From the NCBI RefSeq assembly GCF_036067295.1, contig NZ_CP107954.1, positions 2,542,001 through 2,606,000 of the forward strand: a DNA stretch of 64,000 bases, written 5' to 3'. This DNA comes from Kribbella sp. NBC_00382. GTDB taxonomy: Bacteria > Actinomycetota > Actinomycetes > Propionibacteriales > Kribbellaceae. The position numbers were made by a program, and so were the translations under genes. Of the stretch, positions 24,911 to 33,020 are shown one piece after another (positions within the stretch are counted from its first letter, which is position 1; each line of letters opens with the position of its first letter). The notes beneath the pieces were generated by a model. That model saw only the letters and a list, made by a program, of their open reading frames with translations, did not search any database and was not told the origin of the DNA.

Positions 24911-26104
24911 ATGGATCCGATCCGGAATCCCTATGCGCCCGGCGCCGGCCAGCGCCCGCCCGAGCTGGCCGGACGCGACACCGAGGTACGGCAGTTCGAG
25001 GTGGTACTCGAACGCGTCGCGGCGGGACGGCCGGAGCGCAGCCTGGTGCTGTCGGGGCTGCGCGGGGTCGGCAAGACGGTGCTGCTCAACACGCTGCGGA
25101 GCCAGGCGATCAAGCGCGCCTGGGGTACCGGCAAGATCGAGGCCCGGCCAGACCAGAGCATCCGGCTGCCGATCGCCCAGGCTCTGCATACGGCCATGCG
25201 CGAGCTCGGGCACCGGCACCGGGACTCCGAGCGGGTGGACGAGTTCAGCGCAGTACTGAAGGCCTTTGCCCTGCGTACCGCCCAGAACGATCGCAAGGGC
25301 ATCCGCTGGCATCCCCCGGTCGACGTGGTCGCCGCGAAGGGCCGGGCCGACTCGGGCGACCTCGAGATGGACCTGATCGAGCTGTTCGCGGATGCGGCCG
25401 ACCTGGCCGGCGACCTGTCGGTGGGGGTCGGTCTGTTCATCGACGAGATGCAGGACATCAGCGCCGACGACCTGTCCGCCCTGTGCGCCGCCTGCCACGA
25501 GATCAGCCAGCAGAGCGCCGCACTGGTCGTAGTAGGAGCAGGCCTCCCGCATCTGCCCGCCGTACTGTCCGCCAGCAAGTCGTACTCCGAGCGCCTCTTC
25601 CGCTACGTCCGCGTCGACCGCCTCTCCCGTGAGGCCTGCGACCGGGCGCTGATGATCCCCGCCGAAACCGAAGGCGTCGTCTTCGAAGAGGAAGCCCTCG
25701 ACGAGCTCTACGCCCAAACCGACGGCTACCCGTACTTCGTCCAAGCCTTCGCCCACGCCACCTGGGACCACGCCCCCGCCAGCCCCATCACCATCAAGGA
25801 CGTAGCAGTCGCCGCCCCCGAGGCCTCAGCCGAGCTGACCGTCGGCTTCTTCGGCTCCCGCTACGAACGCGCGACTCCGGCCGAACGCGAGTACATGCGA
25901 GCCATGGCCGAGCTCGGCATCACGGCCGACGACGGCCCGGTCAACACCGCCGAGGTCGCCACCACCCTCAACCGCAAACCCCAATCCCTCTCACCGGCCC
26001 GAGACGGCCTGATCAAGAAGGGCTTGGTCTTCTCCGCCGAACGAGGCACCGTCGCCTTCACCGTCCCCCACTTCGGCAAATTCCTCCGCACGCGGACGGC
26101 CTAG
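24911..26104 (+). CDS. AAA-type ATPase with C-terminal winged helix
   Basis: A 397-residue protein. The P-loop GLRGVGKT is at 49-56 and Walker B LFIDEMQD near 177-184. A sensor-like region VVVGAGLPHLP is near 215. The C-terminal part (about 320-397) has TPAEREYMRAMAEL and RKPQSLSPARDGLIKKGLV, a winged-helix-like domain. The order resembles Orc1/Cdc6-like or STAND-type archaeal/bacterial ATPases of unknown role. The divergent partner is a RelA/SpoT-domain gene. The 3' third is rich in A and C on the coding strand. Function is not known. Confidence 0.8.
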   Translation: MDPIRNPYAPGAGQRPPELAGRDTEVRQFEVVLERVAAGRPERSLVLSGLRGVGKTVLLNTLRSQAIKRAWGTGKIEARPDQSIRLPIAQALHTAMRELGHRHRDSERVDEFSAVLKAFALRTAQNDRKGIRWHPPVDVVAAKGRADSGDLEMDLIELFADAADLAGDLSVGVGLFIDEMQDISADDLSALCAACHEISQQSAALVVVGAGLPHLPAVLSASKSYSERLFRYVRVDRLSREACDRALMIPAETEGVVFEEEALDELYAQTDGYPYFVQAFAHATWDHAPASPITIKDVAVAAPEASAELTVGFFGSRYERATPAEREYMRAMAELGITADDGPVNTAEVATTLNRKPQSLSPARDGLIKKGLVFSAERGTVAFTVPHFGKFLRTRTA

Positions 26105-26151
26105 GTCGATCTCCATGGAAGTTGCTCTTTTGTGATGTAACTGGGAGTCGA

Positions 26152-26157
26152 TAGGGT
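26152..26157 (+). promoter_or_regulatory. leaderless-type -10 element, DUF3152 gene
   Basis: TAGGGT lies 8 nt before the ATG at 26166, with no SD. A possible -35 is TTGTGA at 26130-26135, spaced 16 nt. Confidence 0.5.
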
Positions 26158-26165
26158 TAGGCGAG

Positions 26166-27020
26166 ATGGCTACCGGACGGAGTGGGCGGCGTTCGGGGAG
26201 TGGTGCGCGCCGACGGAAGTCAAGGCACAGCCGGACCAAGTCGTACAAGGCGCAGTGGTTCTCGGTGACCGCGCTCGCGGTGCTCGGGATCGTCATGGTG
26301 GTTCATCCAGTTGCCACTCAGGAGCGCAATCTCGCCGCGCAGTTCAGCGGCAGCGTGGTGGCCAAGAGCGAGCCGACCCAAGTACCGGTCGCTAAGCCGA
26401 CGCAGGTGCCGACGCCGACGGCGACGTTCACCACGCCGTTGCGTCCGGCACCGACTTTGACGCGGCGACCCAAGGGCTCCAAGCCGAACGTGACGGTGTC
26501 GACCGGACAGCTGCTGGTGGTCGCCGGGTTCGCGAAGGCGACCGGGCCGAACAACAAGCTGACCTACCGGGTCGAGATCGAGGACGGGCTGTCGCTCAAC
26601 GGCGAGAAGGTCGCGGCCGAGATCCACAAGACGCTCACCGATCCGCGCGGGTGGCAAGCGCTGGGGCCGGTACGGTTCGAGCGGACCGACAAGGTCGACG
26701 CCGACCTGCGCGTGATCGTGGCGACGCCGACGCTGACCGACAAGCTGTGCCTGCCGCTCGATACCGGCGGTGAGGTCTCCTGCCGGGTCGAGAACCGGGT
26801 CGTGCTCAACGCCAAGCGCTGGATGTACGCCGTCCCCGCGTACGCCGGCAAGGTCGACCTGTACCGCAGCTACCTGGTCAACCACGAGGTGGGCCACGCC
26901 CTCGGCCACGGCCACTCGACCTGCGCCAAGCCGAACACCCCGGCGCCGGTGATGATGCAGCAGACGAAGGGCCTGGCCGGCTGTCTGCCCAACGCATGGC
27001 CGACGATCAAAGCCACCTAG
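26166..27020 (+). CDS. DUF3152 membrane-anchored putative zinc metallopeptidase
   Basis: A 284-residue protein. A basic N-terminus (1-28) is followed by one signal-anchor helix (WFSVTALAVLGIVMVV, about 31-46), then a Pro/Thr-rich linker to residue 115. The outer domain ends with the metzincin-like zinc motif NHEVGHALGHGH (HExGHxxGxxH), with the catalytic glutamate in place. Two cysteine pairs probably form disulfides. DUF3152 proteins are widespread in actinobacteria but their substrate is unknown. It is probably extracytoplasmic. Confidence 0.85.
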   Translation: MATGRSGRRSGSGARRRKSRHSRTKSYKAQWFSVTALAVLGIVMVVHPVATQERNLAAQFSGSVVAKSEPTQVPVAKPTQVPTPTATFTTPLRPAPTLTRRPKGSKPNVTVSTGQLLVVAGFAKATGPNNKLTYRVEIEDGLSLNGEKVAAEIHKTLTDPRGWQALGPVRFERTDKVDADLRVIVATPTLTDKLCLPLDTGGEVSCRVENRVVLNAKRWMYAVPAYAGKVDLYRSYLVNHEVGHALGHGHSTCAKPNTPAPVMMQQTKGLAGCLPNAWPTIKAT

Positions 27021-27081
27021 AACGACCTCGCCCGTGAGAACCTGTCCGGAGACGGTCCGAGTGAGCGGGAGGGTGTAGCGA

Positions 27082-27855
27082 ATGTCGTCACAGGACTTCC
27101 CCACCTACGGCCGGGGCGACAACCCCGACGAGTCCCGCGAGGACCAGCACTACGCCAAGCCAGTTCCCTACGGCCAGCCGCAGTACGGGCAACCGGCGCA
27201 GCCGCAGTACGGCGTACCGAACCAGTACGCCGAACAGCCACCACCGGCCGCTTACAACCAGCCACCGGCCTACCGCCCCGGCGCCCCCTACGGCCCACCG
27301 GCGAATCCGCAGCCGCACGAGCTACCCACCTACGGCCGCCCAGCCCGCCGTGACCCGCGCGCAGCCCGGGTAGTCCTCCTAGCCGCGATCATCGCCGGCA
27401 TCTACGGACTCCTGGTCATCTCCGTCCAGCGCATCTCGCTCCGGGAGATCTCCCAGCTCCCCGGCTCACCCCTGAACCACCCGCTCCGTACGGACGCCAT
27501 CGACACCATCGGCCAACTCCTGACCCTGGTAGTCGGCGTCGCCGCACTGCTCATGTGGCTGCGCGACGTCGTCAACCGCCGCAAGGAAAACCGCCAGCCA
27601 GACCCGATAGAGCTGACCGGCCTAGGCCTGGTCGCCCTGTCTCTCATCCCGATCCTGGTCTGGTTCGTGATGGTCCTGACCACCGGCATGGGCGCCATCG
27701 ACGACTCCCTGCACCGCCTCCCCACGGCGTACGCCTGGGGCGGTACCGGCCTCCTGATCCTCGCTGTCGGCCTGGCCCTCGGCTACCGCGAGCTCAAGCC
27801 GGAGGTACGCAACCCAGTCGTCCAGCAAGCCCCGGACCGCCCGCCTTGGGAGTGA
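27082..27855 (+). CDS. four-helix membrane protein with Gln/Tyr/Pro-rich N-terminus
   Basis: A 257-residue protein. Residues 25-95 are low-complexity with repeated P-Q-Y-G-Q-P and Y-G-x-P motifs. Four hydrophobic segments follow at about 98-118, 145-163, 178-205 and 220-238. A good SD (GGGAGG) lies before the ATG. The disordered cytoplasmic head plus four helices is a common but uncharacterised actinobacterial layout. Its stop overlaps the GTG start of the next gene (GTGA), so the two are coupled. Confidence 0.75.
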   Translation: MSSQDFPTYGRGDNPDESREDQHYAKPVPYGQPQYGQPAQPQYGVPNQYAEQPPPAAYNQPPAYRPGAPYGPPANPQPHELPTYGRPARRDPRAARVVLLAAIIAGIYGLLVISVQRISLREISQLPGSPLNHPLRTDAIDTIGQLLTLVVGVAALLMWLRDVVNRRKENRQPDPIELTGLGLVALSLIPILVWFVMVLTTGMGAIDDSLHRLPTAYAWGGTGLLILAVGLALGYRELKPEVRNPVVQQAPDRPPWE

Positions 27856-28511
27856 CCCAGGTCGTACTGGTTCCCGGGCTTGGCCTCGGGCCGGAGTCCT
27901 ATGCCCCGACCGTCGAACACCTCACCACGCCGTACCAGGTCATCACCCTCCCCGGGTACGGCGAACCCGCCGACCCCGACGATGACCTCCACACCGAAGC
28001 CCTAGCCAACCGCTTGCTCGACCAGGTCGACGGCCCGGCGGTCCTGGTCGGCCACTCGGCCAGCTGCCAGATAGTGGTCGCAGCAGCCCTGGCCCAGCCT
28101 GACCGGGTGAAGGGCCTGGTGCTGATTGGGCCTACGGGTGACGTCACCGCCTCGGACTGGCCGACGCTCGCCGCCAGGTGGATCCGCTCGGCAGTGTGGG
28201 AGTCGCCGAGCGTCGTGCCCATCCTGGCTCCGCAGTACGCCCGTACCGGCCTGGTGTCGATGGCACGCGCGATGGAGGTCGCCAGACGCTACGACCTCGC
28301 CGAAGCGATTCGCGGAGTCACGTGCCCGACAGCAGTCGTCCGCAGCGAACACGACCGCCTCTCCCCGGCCGACTGGGCCCAGAGAATCGCCGACCTCGCA
28401 GGCGCGCAGGCCTGGACTCTGCCGACCGGCGCTCACATGCCGGTGCTGACGAACGGCGAAGAGGTTGTGACCTTCATCAAGCGGGTAGCCGGTGTATACA
28501 ACGGGCAATGA
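27852..28511 (+). CDS. alpha/beta hydrolase
   Basis: A 219-residue alpha/beta-hydrolase. The first strand VVLVPGLGLGPESYAP gives the oxyanion region. The nucleophile elbow is GHSAS (near 75), where the second glycine of G-x-S-x-G is replaced by serine. The acid is in VVRSEHDRLSP and the histidine in LPTGAHMPVL. The start is GTG, overlapping the membrane protein stop. The substrate is unknown; perhaps a small ester. A TPP riboswitch begins about 27 nt after its stop. Confidence 0.82.
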   Translation: MTQVVLVPGLGLGPESYAPTVEHLTTPYQVITLPGYGEPADPDDDLHTEALANRLLDQVDGPAVLVGHSASCQIVVAAALAQPDRVKGLVLIGPTGDVTASDWPTLAARWIRSAVWESPSVVPILAPQYARTGLVSMARAMEVARRYDLAEAIRGVTCPTAVVRSEHDRLSPADWAQRIADLAGAQAWTLPTGAHMPVLTNGEEVVTFIKRVAGVYNGQ

Positions 28512-28537
28512 CGAGCTATCGTTGACGAAGTAACAAA

Positions 28538-28650
28538 ACCTCCGCGGGAGCTCGCGCCGATCAGCGGGCTGAGAGGGCGACGAGCTGTAGAACCAGCCGG
28601 GTCGCCGACCGCCTGAACCTGACCGGGTAATGCCGGCGTAGGGAGCAGGT
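28538..28650 (+). ncRNA. TPP (THI-element) riboswitch
   Basis: The conserved thi-box blocks are present: GCGGGCTGAGAGG near 28564, CCTGAACCTGACCGGGTAAT near 28612, and GCCGGCGTAGGGAG at 28632-28645. They match the pyrimidine- and pyrophosphate-sensing helices of TPP aptamers. The final GGGAG is also the SD of the gene at 28656 (10 nt before ATG), and the CTCC near 28539 could pair with it in P1. Ligand binding should therefore directly block translation. Confidence 0.93.
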
Positions 28651-28655
28651 CAGCC

Positions 28656-29984
28656 ATGACCACTACCGCTGCACGCACGTCCACCGCCACCGAGGCGCCG
28701 CTCGTCCTGACCACGGACGCGCCCCGCACCTTGGGGTTCCTCGACCAGTTCACGCTCTGGGGCAACTTCGGCATCTCGCTGTTCGGCCCGGTGACCGGCG
28801 CGCTCGTCGCGGCGTACACGGGTTCGCTGGTGAAGGGCCTGATCGCCGTCGTCGTCGGCTGCGGGATCGGCGCTCTGGTACTCGGCGGCGCCGCCGTCTT
28901 CGGCTCGCACACCGGCGCACCCGCGATGGCCAGCCTGCGTGGGCTGTTCGGCCGCCGTGGCTCGATGGCGCCGACGGTGCTCAACATCGCGCAGAACATC
29001 GGCTGGGCCACGATGGAGATCATCGTGATCTCGCAAGCGGCCGTGGCGGTGACGAGCGAGAGCTGGCGCTGGCTGTTCGTCCTGATCGCCGGCTTCATCG
29101 CGACCGCGATGGCCGTCCGGCCGCTCGGCAGCGTGAAGATCCTGCGCAAGTTCATGGTCTGGCTGGTCCTGCTGGCCTCGGTCTACCTGTTCATCCAGGT
29201 ACTCAGCAAGCCGGTCCACGACCTGCCGCAGGACAGCGTCTTCGGCTTCTGGCCGGGTGTCGACCTCGCCGCGGCCGGCGTTGTCTCGTTCGCGCCGCTC
29301 GCCGCCGACTACACCAGGCACTCGCGTACCAACAAGGCCGCCTTCGCCGGTTCGGCCCTCGGCTACGGCCTCGCCGCGATCCTGTACTACGCACTCGGGG
29401 TGATCGCCGTCGCCACCCTGCAGACCAACAGCACCGACGTGATCACCGCGCTGGTCACCCTGCCGGCCGGCGCGATCGCGTTGTTCGTCCTGCTGGTCGA
29501 CGAGGTGGACGAGGCCTACGCGAACGTGTACTCGACCACGATGGCCGCGCACAACCTGATCGGCCACATCGACCGGCGCTGGATCTCCGTTGCCATCGGC
29601 ATCCTCGCCACCGTGCTCGCGCTCTTCGTTGACCTGGGCAACTACACCCAGTTCCTGTACCTGATCGGATCGGTCTTCATCCCGTTGTTCGCGGTCGCGA
29701 TCGCCGACTTCTTCGTGGTCAGCAAGATGAACTGGGACGTCTCCGACACCGCCAAGTTCCGCTGGCAACCCACCCTGGCCTGGGTCTTCGGCTTCGTCGC
29801 CTACCAACTCGTCAACCCCGGCACGGTCGAAGGCTGGTCCCCGTTCTGGCTCGACCTCCAGCAGTCCCTCTTCAACAACCAGCCGGTACCGGGCTGGCTC
29901 GGCGCGACGTACACGTCGATCGTGGTGTCGATGGTCGCGGCGATCCTGTTCGGCCGGCTGGGACGGGCCAAGCAGACCGTCTAG
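28656..29984 (+). CDS. cytX: NCS1-family permease, CytX-like (thiamine pyrimidine precursor uptake)
   Basis: A 442-residue membrane protein of the nucleobase-cation-symport-1 family with about 12 helices. The first helix region FLDQFTLWGNFGISLFGPV and the segment NIAQNIGWATMEIIVI match the substrate-site helices 1 and 3 of NCS1 proteins. A TPP riboswitch immediately upstream points to uptake of hydroxymethylpyrimidine (CytX) instead of cytosine. No thi biosynthesis gene is adjacent. Its TAG stop shares CTAG with the stop of the convergent flavodoxin-fold gene. Confidence 0.85.
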   Translation: MTTTAARTSTATEAPLVLTTDAPRTLGFLDQFTLWGNFGISLFGPVTGALVAAYTGSLVKGLIAVVVGCGIGALVLGGAAVFGSHTGAPAMASLRGLFGRRGSMAPTVLNIAQNIGWATMEIIVISQAAVAVTSESWRWLFVLIAGFIATAMAVRPLGSVKILRKFMVWLVLLASVYLFIQVLSKPVHDLPQDSVFGFWPGVDLAAAGVVSFAPLAADYTRHSRTNKAAFAGSALGYGLAAILYYALGVIAVATLQTNSTDVITALVTLPAGAIALFVLLVDEVDEAYANVYSTTMAAHNLIGHIDRRWISVAIGILATVLALFVDLGNYTQFLYLIGSVFIPLFAVAIADFFVVSKMNWDVSDTAKFRWQPTLAWVFGFVAYQLVNPGTVEGWSPFWLDLQQSLFNNQPVPGWLGATYTSIVVSMVAAILFGRLGRAKQTV

Positions 29985-30691
29985 CGGTACTCCGGATTCT
30001 CGAAGTCGAAGCGTGAACCGGCGTCCCATTCGGAGCGTTGGTTGCCGTAGGCAGGGATGCCGCCGGCGTCCTTCAGCATCCTTGCCAGGTGCAACAGGTT
30101 CCAGGTCATGAAGGTCGTGTTCCGGTTGGTGAAGTCGTTGTCCGGGCCACCCGATCCCTCGTCCAGGTACGACGGACCCGGGCCGGCCTCGCCGATCCAG
30201 CCGGCATCGGCCTGGGGTGGAATCGTGTAGCCGAGGTGCTGCAGGCTGTAGAGCACGTTCATCGCACAGTGCTTGACGCCGTCCTCGTTGCCGGTGATCA
30301 CGCAGCCGCCGACCCGGCCGTAATACGCGTACTGCCCAGCGGAGTTGAGGATCGAGGAGTTGGCGTAGAGCCGCTCGATCACCTTCTTGGTCACCGAGCT
30401 GTTGTCGCCGAGCCAGATCGGCCCGGCGATCACCAGGATGTCGGCCGCCATCACCTTCTCCTGAAGGGCCGGCCACTCGTCGGTCGCCCAGCCGTGCTCG
30501 GTCATGTCCGGCCAGACGCCGGTGGCGATGTCGTGGTCGATGGCTCTGATCACCTCGACCGCCACGCCCTGCTTGTCCAGGATGTGCTTGCTCACGTCGA
30601 TCAAACCCTCGGTGTTGCTGCGCTCGGGGGATCGCTTGAGCGTGCAGTTGATGAACAAGGCCCGCAGGTCGTCGTACCGGGTGGTGGACAT
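29981..30691 (-). CDS. flavodoxin-fold NAD(P)H-dependent oxidoreductase
   Basis: A 236-residue protein. The FMN phosphate loop is NCTLKRSPERSNTEGL (about 15-30). ILVIAGPIWLGDNSSVTKKVIERL (about 85-108) is the second flavin-contacting region, and YYGRVGGCVITGNEDG the third. This is the NADPH-dependent FMN reductase / flavodoxin-like family. Its electron acceptor is unknown. An SD (GGAGAG) lies before the ATG. It is convergent with the CytX gene and divergent from a methyltransferase gene. Confidence 0.85.
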   Translation of the reverse strand: MSTTRYDDLRALFINCTLKRSPERSNTEGLIDVSKHILDKQGVAVEVIRAIDHDIATGVWPDMTEHGWATDEWPALQEKVMAADILVIAGPIWLGDNSSVTKKVIERLYANSSILNSAGQYAYYGRVGGCVITGNEDGVKHCAMNVLYSLQHLGYTIPPQADAGWIGEAGPGPSYLDEGSGGPDNDFTNRNTTFMTWNLLHLARMLKDAGGIPAYGNQRSEWDAGSRFDFENPEYR

Positions 30692-30845
30692 GGCTCTCCT
30701 TCGGCGAATCGTTGCTGTGGCTCAGTGTCACGGGCCGCACCGGCGGTGCACGAGAGCGGCGCGATTACCGTTCGCCGACTTCGAGAAGGTCTCGATCCGG
30801 TTCCCGATACTGACAGTGACCCAGCGTGGCCGGGATACTGGCGCA

Positions 30846-31526
30846 ATGCTGAACTCTGCACTGCGCAGCCGGGCCGAGTACGAAGAACTCGGGGTCGAGG
30901 GGCTGGCCAGTCGCACCACGCCGGAAAGTGACGCCGCCATCGTCCAGGCCGTCGAAGAACTCTTGGCGGGCCGCGAGTCCGTACTGGACCTGTGCTGTGG
31001 CTACGGCCGGATCAGCCTGCCGCTGCGGCGGGCGGGCAAGACCGTGCGTGCCCTGGACATCTCCCCGAACCTGGTCGAGGCCGGCCAGGCCAAGGCGCGA
31101 GAAGAAGAGCTGTCGATCGACTGGGCGATCGGGTCGATGACGGACCTGCCGTACAAGTCGGACTCCTTCGACGCGGTGATCTGCCTGTGGACGGCGTTCC
31201 ACGAGCTGTTCGCCGAGGACGAGCAGATGTCGACGATCTGGGAGATCTCCCGGGTACTACGGCCCGGCGGGCTGGCTGTGATCGAGGGGCCGGTCTGGGG
31301 GCCGGCGACCGCCTCGGAGATCGCCAACGGACTGCGGCAGGGACCGGAGCACCGGATCGTCACCACCGAGCACTACGGCACCAGCAGCGTCCACTACATC
31401 CACGACGAGGCCAGCTACGGCCGGCTCTGCTCAGCCGCGGGAATCAAGGACTACAAGGTCTACAAACGCGAATGGGGCGGCCGCCGTCGCCTCATCCTCG
31501 AAATCCGTCAACCGGGTAACGAATAG
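30846..31526 (+). CDS. class I SAM-dependent methyltransferase
   Basis: A 226-residue Methyltransf_11/25-type enzyme. Motif I is VLDLCCGYGRISLPL (about 46-60), motif II LDISPNLVEAG, motif IV SFDAVICLWTAFHEL, and post-motif RVLRPGGLAVIEGP. The acceptor is unknown. GATACT lies 6 nt before the ATG with no SD, so it is probably leaderless. A strong terminator follows 5 nt after the stop, making this a single-gene transcript. Confidence 0.88.
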   Translation: MLNSALRSRAEYEELGVEGLASRTTPESDAAIVQAVEELLAGRESVLDLCCGYGRISLPLRRAGKTVRALDISPNLVEAGQAKAREEELSIDWAIGSMTDLPYKSDSFDAVICLWTAFHELFAEDEQMSTIWEISRVLRPGGLAVIEGPVWGPATASEIANGLRQGPEHRIVTTEHYGTSSVHYIHDEASYGRLCSAAGIKDYKVYKREWGGRRRLILEIRQPGNE

Positions 31527-31531
31527 AAAAA

Positions 31532-31565
31532 CAGCAGGTCCCCACTCCACATTGGGGACCTGCTG
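31532..31565 (+). terminator. rho-independent-type terminator
   Basis: A 13-bp perfect stem (CAGCAGGTCCCCA / TGGGGACCTGCTG) with an 8-nt loop, followed by CTTTC, lies directly after the methyltransferase gene. It may also serve the convergent Ogt gene. Confidence 0.8.
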
Positions 31566-31606
31566 CTTTCCCCCAGCATAAAGAAAACGATCGACCGCCG
31601 GAAAAG

Positions 31607-32173
31607 TTAACTTTTCGATTCCAGGTTCAGCAGGAATCGCTTGGCGTCCAGGCCGCCCGCGTAGCCGGTGAGCGCGCCGCTCGCGCCGATCACCCGATGG
31701 CAGGGAATCACCACGCACAAAGGGTTCGCGCCGAGCGCCGTGCCGACGGCCCGGGCCGCCTTCGGCCGGTCGATCTCGCCGGCCACCCGTCCGTACGTCG
31801 TCGTCTTGCCGTAGCTCGTGTGATCGGGCAGATCGGTCAGCACCAGTCGCTGGAATGGCGTCGCGAGAGTCAAATCAACAGTTAAATCAAACGCCTTTCG
31901 CTGACCGGTCAGGTATTCGTCCAATTGCCGCCGGACGTCGTCCAGCGGCCCGGGCTGGCGGAGTACGCGCGGGGAGATCGCCCGGGCGAGGCGGTCGGTC
32001 AGCGACTCCTCGTCGCCGAAGGAGCTGGCCACCACCCGGTCGCCCGCGACTGCGAGCAGCAGAGTGCCGATGGGGGTGTCGTGCAGGGTGTAGGAGACGT
32101 CGGCGGTCGGCAGGACCGGCGGGCGGGCGCCTCCCGGGGTGAGCCGGCTCAGCCGGCCTTCGAGGTCAGTCAT
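31607..32173 (-). CDS. ogt: methylated-DNA--protein-cysteine methyltransferase
   Basis: A 188-residue suicide repair protein that takes alkyl groups from O6-alkylguanine. The acceptor is Cys158 in IPCHRV, preceded by LGANPLCVV, and the arginine-finger helix region is TPFQRLVLTDLP with TSYGKTTTYGRVA. I choose the second ATG (32173) because GGAGTAAATG places the SD 6 nt upstream. The gene begins inside the 3' end of the ECF sigma gene, so the two are translationally coupled. Confidence 0.92.
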   Translation of the reverse strand: MTDLEGRLSRLTPGGARPPVLPTADVSYTLHDTPIGTLLLAVAGDRVVASSFGDEESLTDRLARAISPRVLRQPGPLDDVRRQLDEYLTGQRKAFDLTVDLTLATPFQRLVLTDLPDHTSYGKTTTYGRVAGEIDRPKAARAVGTALGANPLCVVIPCHRVIGASGALTGYAGGLDAKRFLLNLESKS

Positions 32174-32660
32174 CATTTACTCCGAGTTTGGTACGCAAGG
32201 TCGCGAGCGCATCGCTGACGAGTCGGCGGGATGCGGCGGGCGTGGTGTCCAGAGCGGCGGCCACGCCATGGTGGTCCAGGTCGCCGACGTACTTGAGCGT
32301 GACGGCGACGCGTTGCCGTTCGGGCAGGTCCTGCACGGCCTGCCAGAGCTCCGGATCGGGGAAGTCGGCGGCCTCCGGGCCGTCGACGGCGATCGGGGGC
32401 GCGTCGTCGAGGGGTGTCTGCGGTTTGCGGGCGCGGTACATGTCGGTGGCGCAGCGGGCGGTGATGGTGAGCAGCCAGCTGCGCAGGTTCTGCGCCGAGG
32501 TCAGGTTCGGGTACGCGGCGAAGGCCTTCTCCCAGGCGCGCTGGGCCACGTCGTCGCCGTCCACCGGTCCGGCCAGCGCCCGCGCGAGCCTGGCGACGTC
32601 GCGCCAGTGATCGTCGATGAGCGCCTGGAACGGCGGCAGCCTGACCTTCTCCGAAACCAT
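32166..32660 (-). CDS. ECF-type RNA polymerase sigma factor
   Basis: A 164-residue sigma factor. Region 2 contains DDVAQRAWEKAFAAYPNL and the -10-recognition helix NLRSWLLTITARCATDMYRARK. Region 4 has LPERQRVAVTLKYVGDLDHHGVAAALDTTPAASRRL, ending in the helix-turn-helix. No anti-sigma gene is adjacent; the next gene, overlapping by 8 nt, is ogt. An alkylation or DNA-damage response is plausible but inferred. The start at 32660 (MVSEKVRL) fits the family; in-frame ATGs at 32678 and 32702 are alternatives. Confidence 0.83.
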   Translation of the reverse strand: MVSEKVRLPPFQALIDDHWRDVARLARALAGPVDGDDVAQRAWEKAFAAYPNLTSAQNLRSWLLTITARCATDMYRARKPQTPLDDAPPIAVDGPEAADFPDPELWQAVQDLPERQRVAVTLKYVGDLDHHGVAAALDTTPAASRRLVSDALATLRTKLGVNDD

Positions 32661-32773
32661 CACGCCAGTAGAACGCATGCACACCCGGCCGTGTGAGGGC
32701 ACTCCGTGGACCGTCGTTTCGAATACCGAGATTGTCTAGTTTTCCAGTGGACTTTGATGAGAGAGTCGTTGAC

Positions 32774-32866
32774 ATGACGACGAACCTGCCGGTGCTGATC
32801 AGCAGTCTGCTGACGCGCCGTCGCGTCATCGACCAGATGCGCACCTCCAGCGCAACCTGTCGCTAG
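32774..32866 (+). CDS. leader peptide of the sulfur operon (30 codons)
   Basis: The peptide starts MTTNLPVLIS and ends LTRRRVIDQMRTSSATCR, then TAG. This fits the L-T-x-R-R-x-I-D-x-x-R-x-x-S-A-x-C-R consensus of the short putative leader peptides found before sulfur-uptake operons in actinobacteria. The only cysteine is the second-last codon. GAGAG lies 8-12 nt before the ATG. The stop is 154 nt before the flavin reductase gene. A CCGGC/GCCGG hairpin at 32912-32927 lies between them. It probably senses cysteine supply by ribosome stalling. Confidence 0.72.
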   Translation: MTTNLPVLISSLLTRRRVIDQMRTSSATCR

Positions 32867-33020
32867 TACCTCCGTACTGCCGCTCGTCGTGTGACTGAGC
32901 GAAGACGCCTCCCGGCCTGAGAGCCGGCTGTAACCCCACCCGCCCGGTCGCGGTCCAAAGAACTGACAGAGCCCTGCCTGTCCGCTGCCGGTCGTCCCTG
33001 CCCCGTCCCGAGGGAGAGAC

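Noticed and set aside
24902-24911. GTG at 24902 as the start of the AAA ATPase
   Set aside because: It would begin inside the proposed -10 box TAGAGT. The ATG at 24911 has the right spacing for a leaderless start.
28650-30740. A 696-codon minus-strand frame over the CytX and flavodoxin-fold genes
   Set aside because: It is antisense to a riboswitch-controlled permease and out of frame with the flavodoxin gene; low-complexity sequence and no family resemblance.
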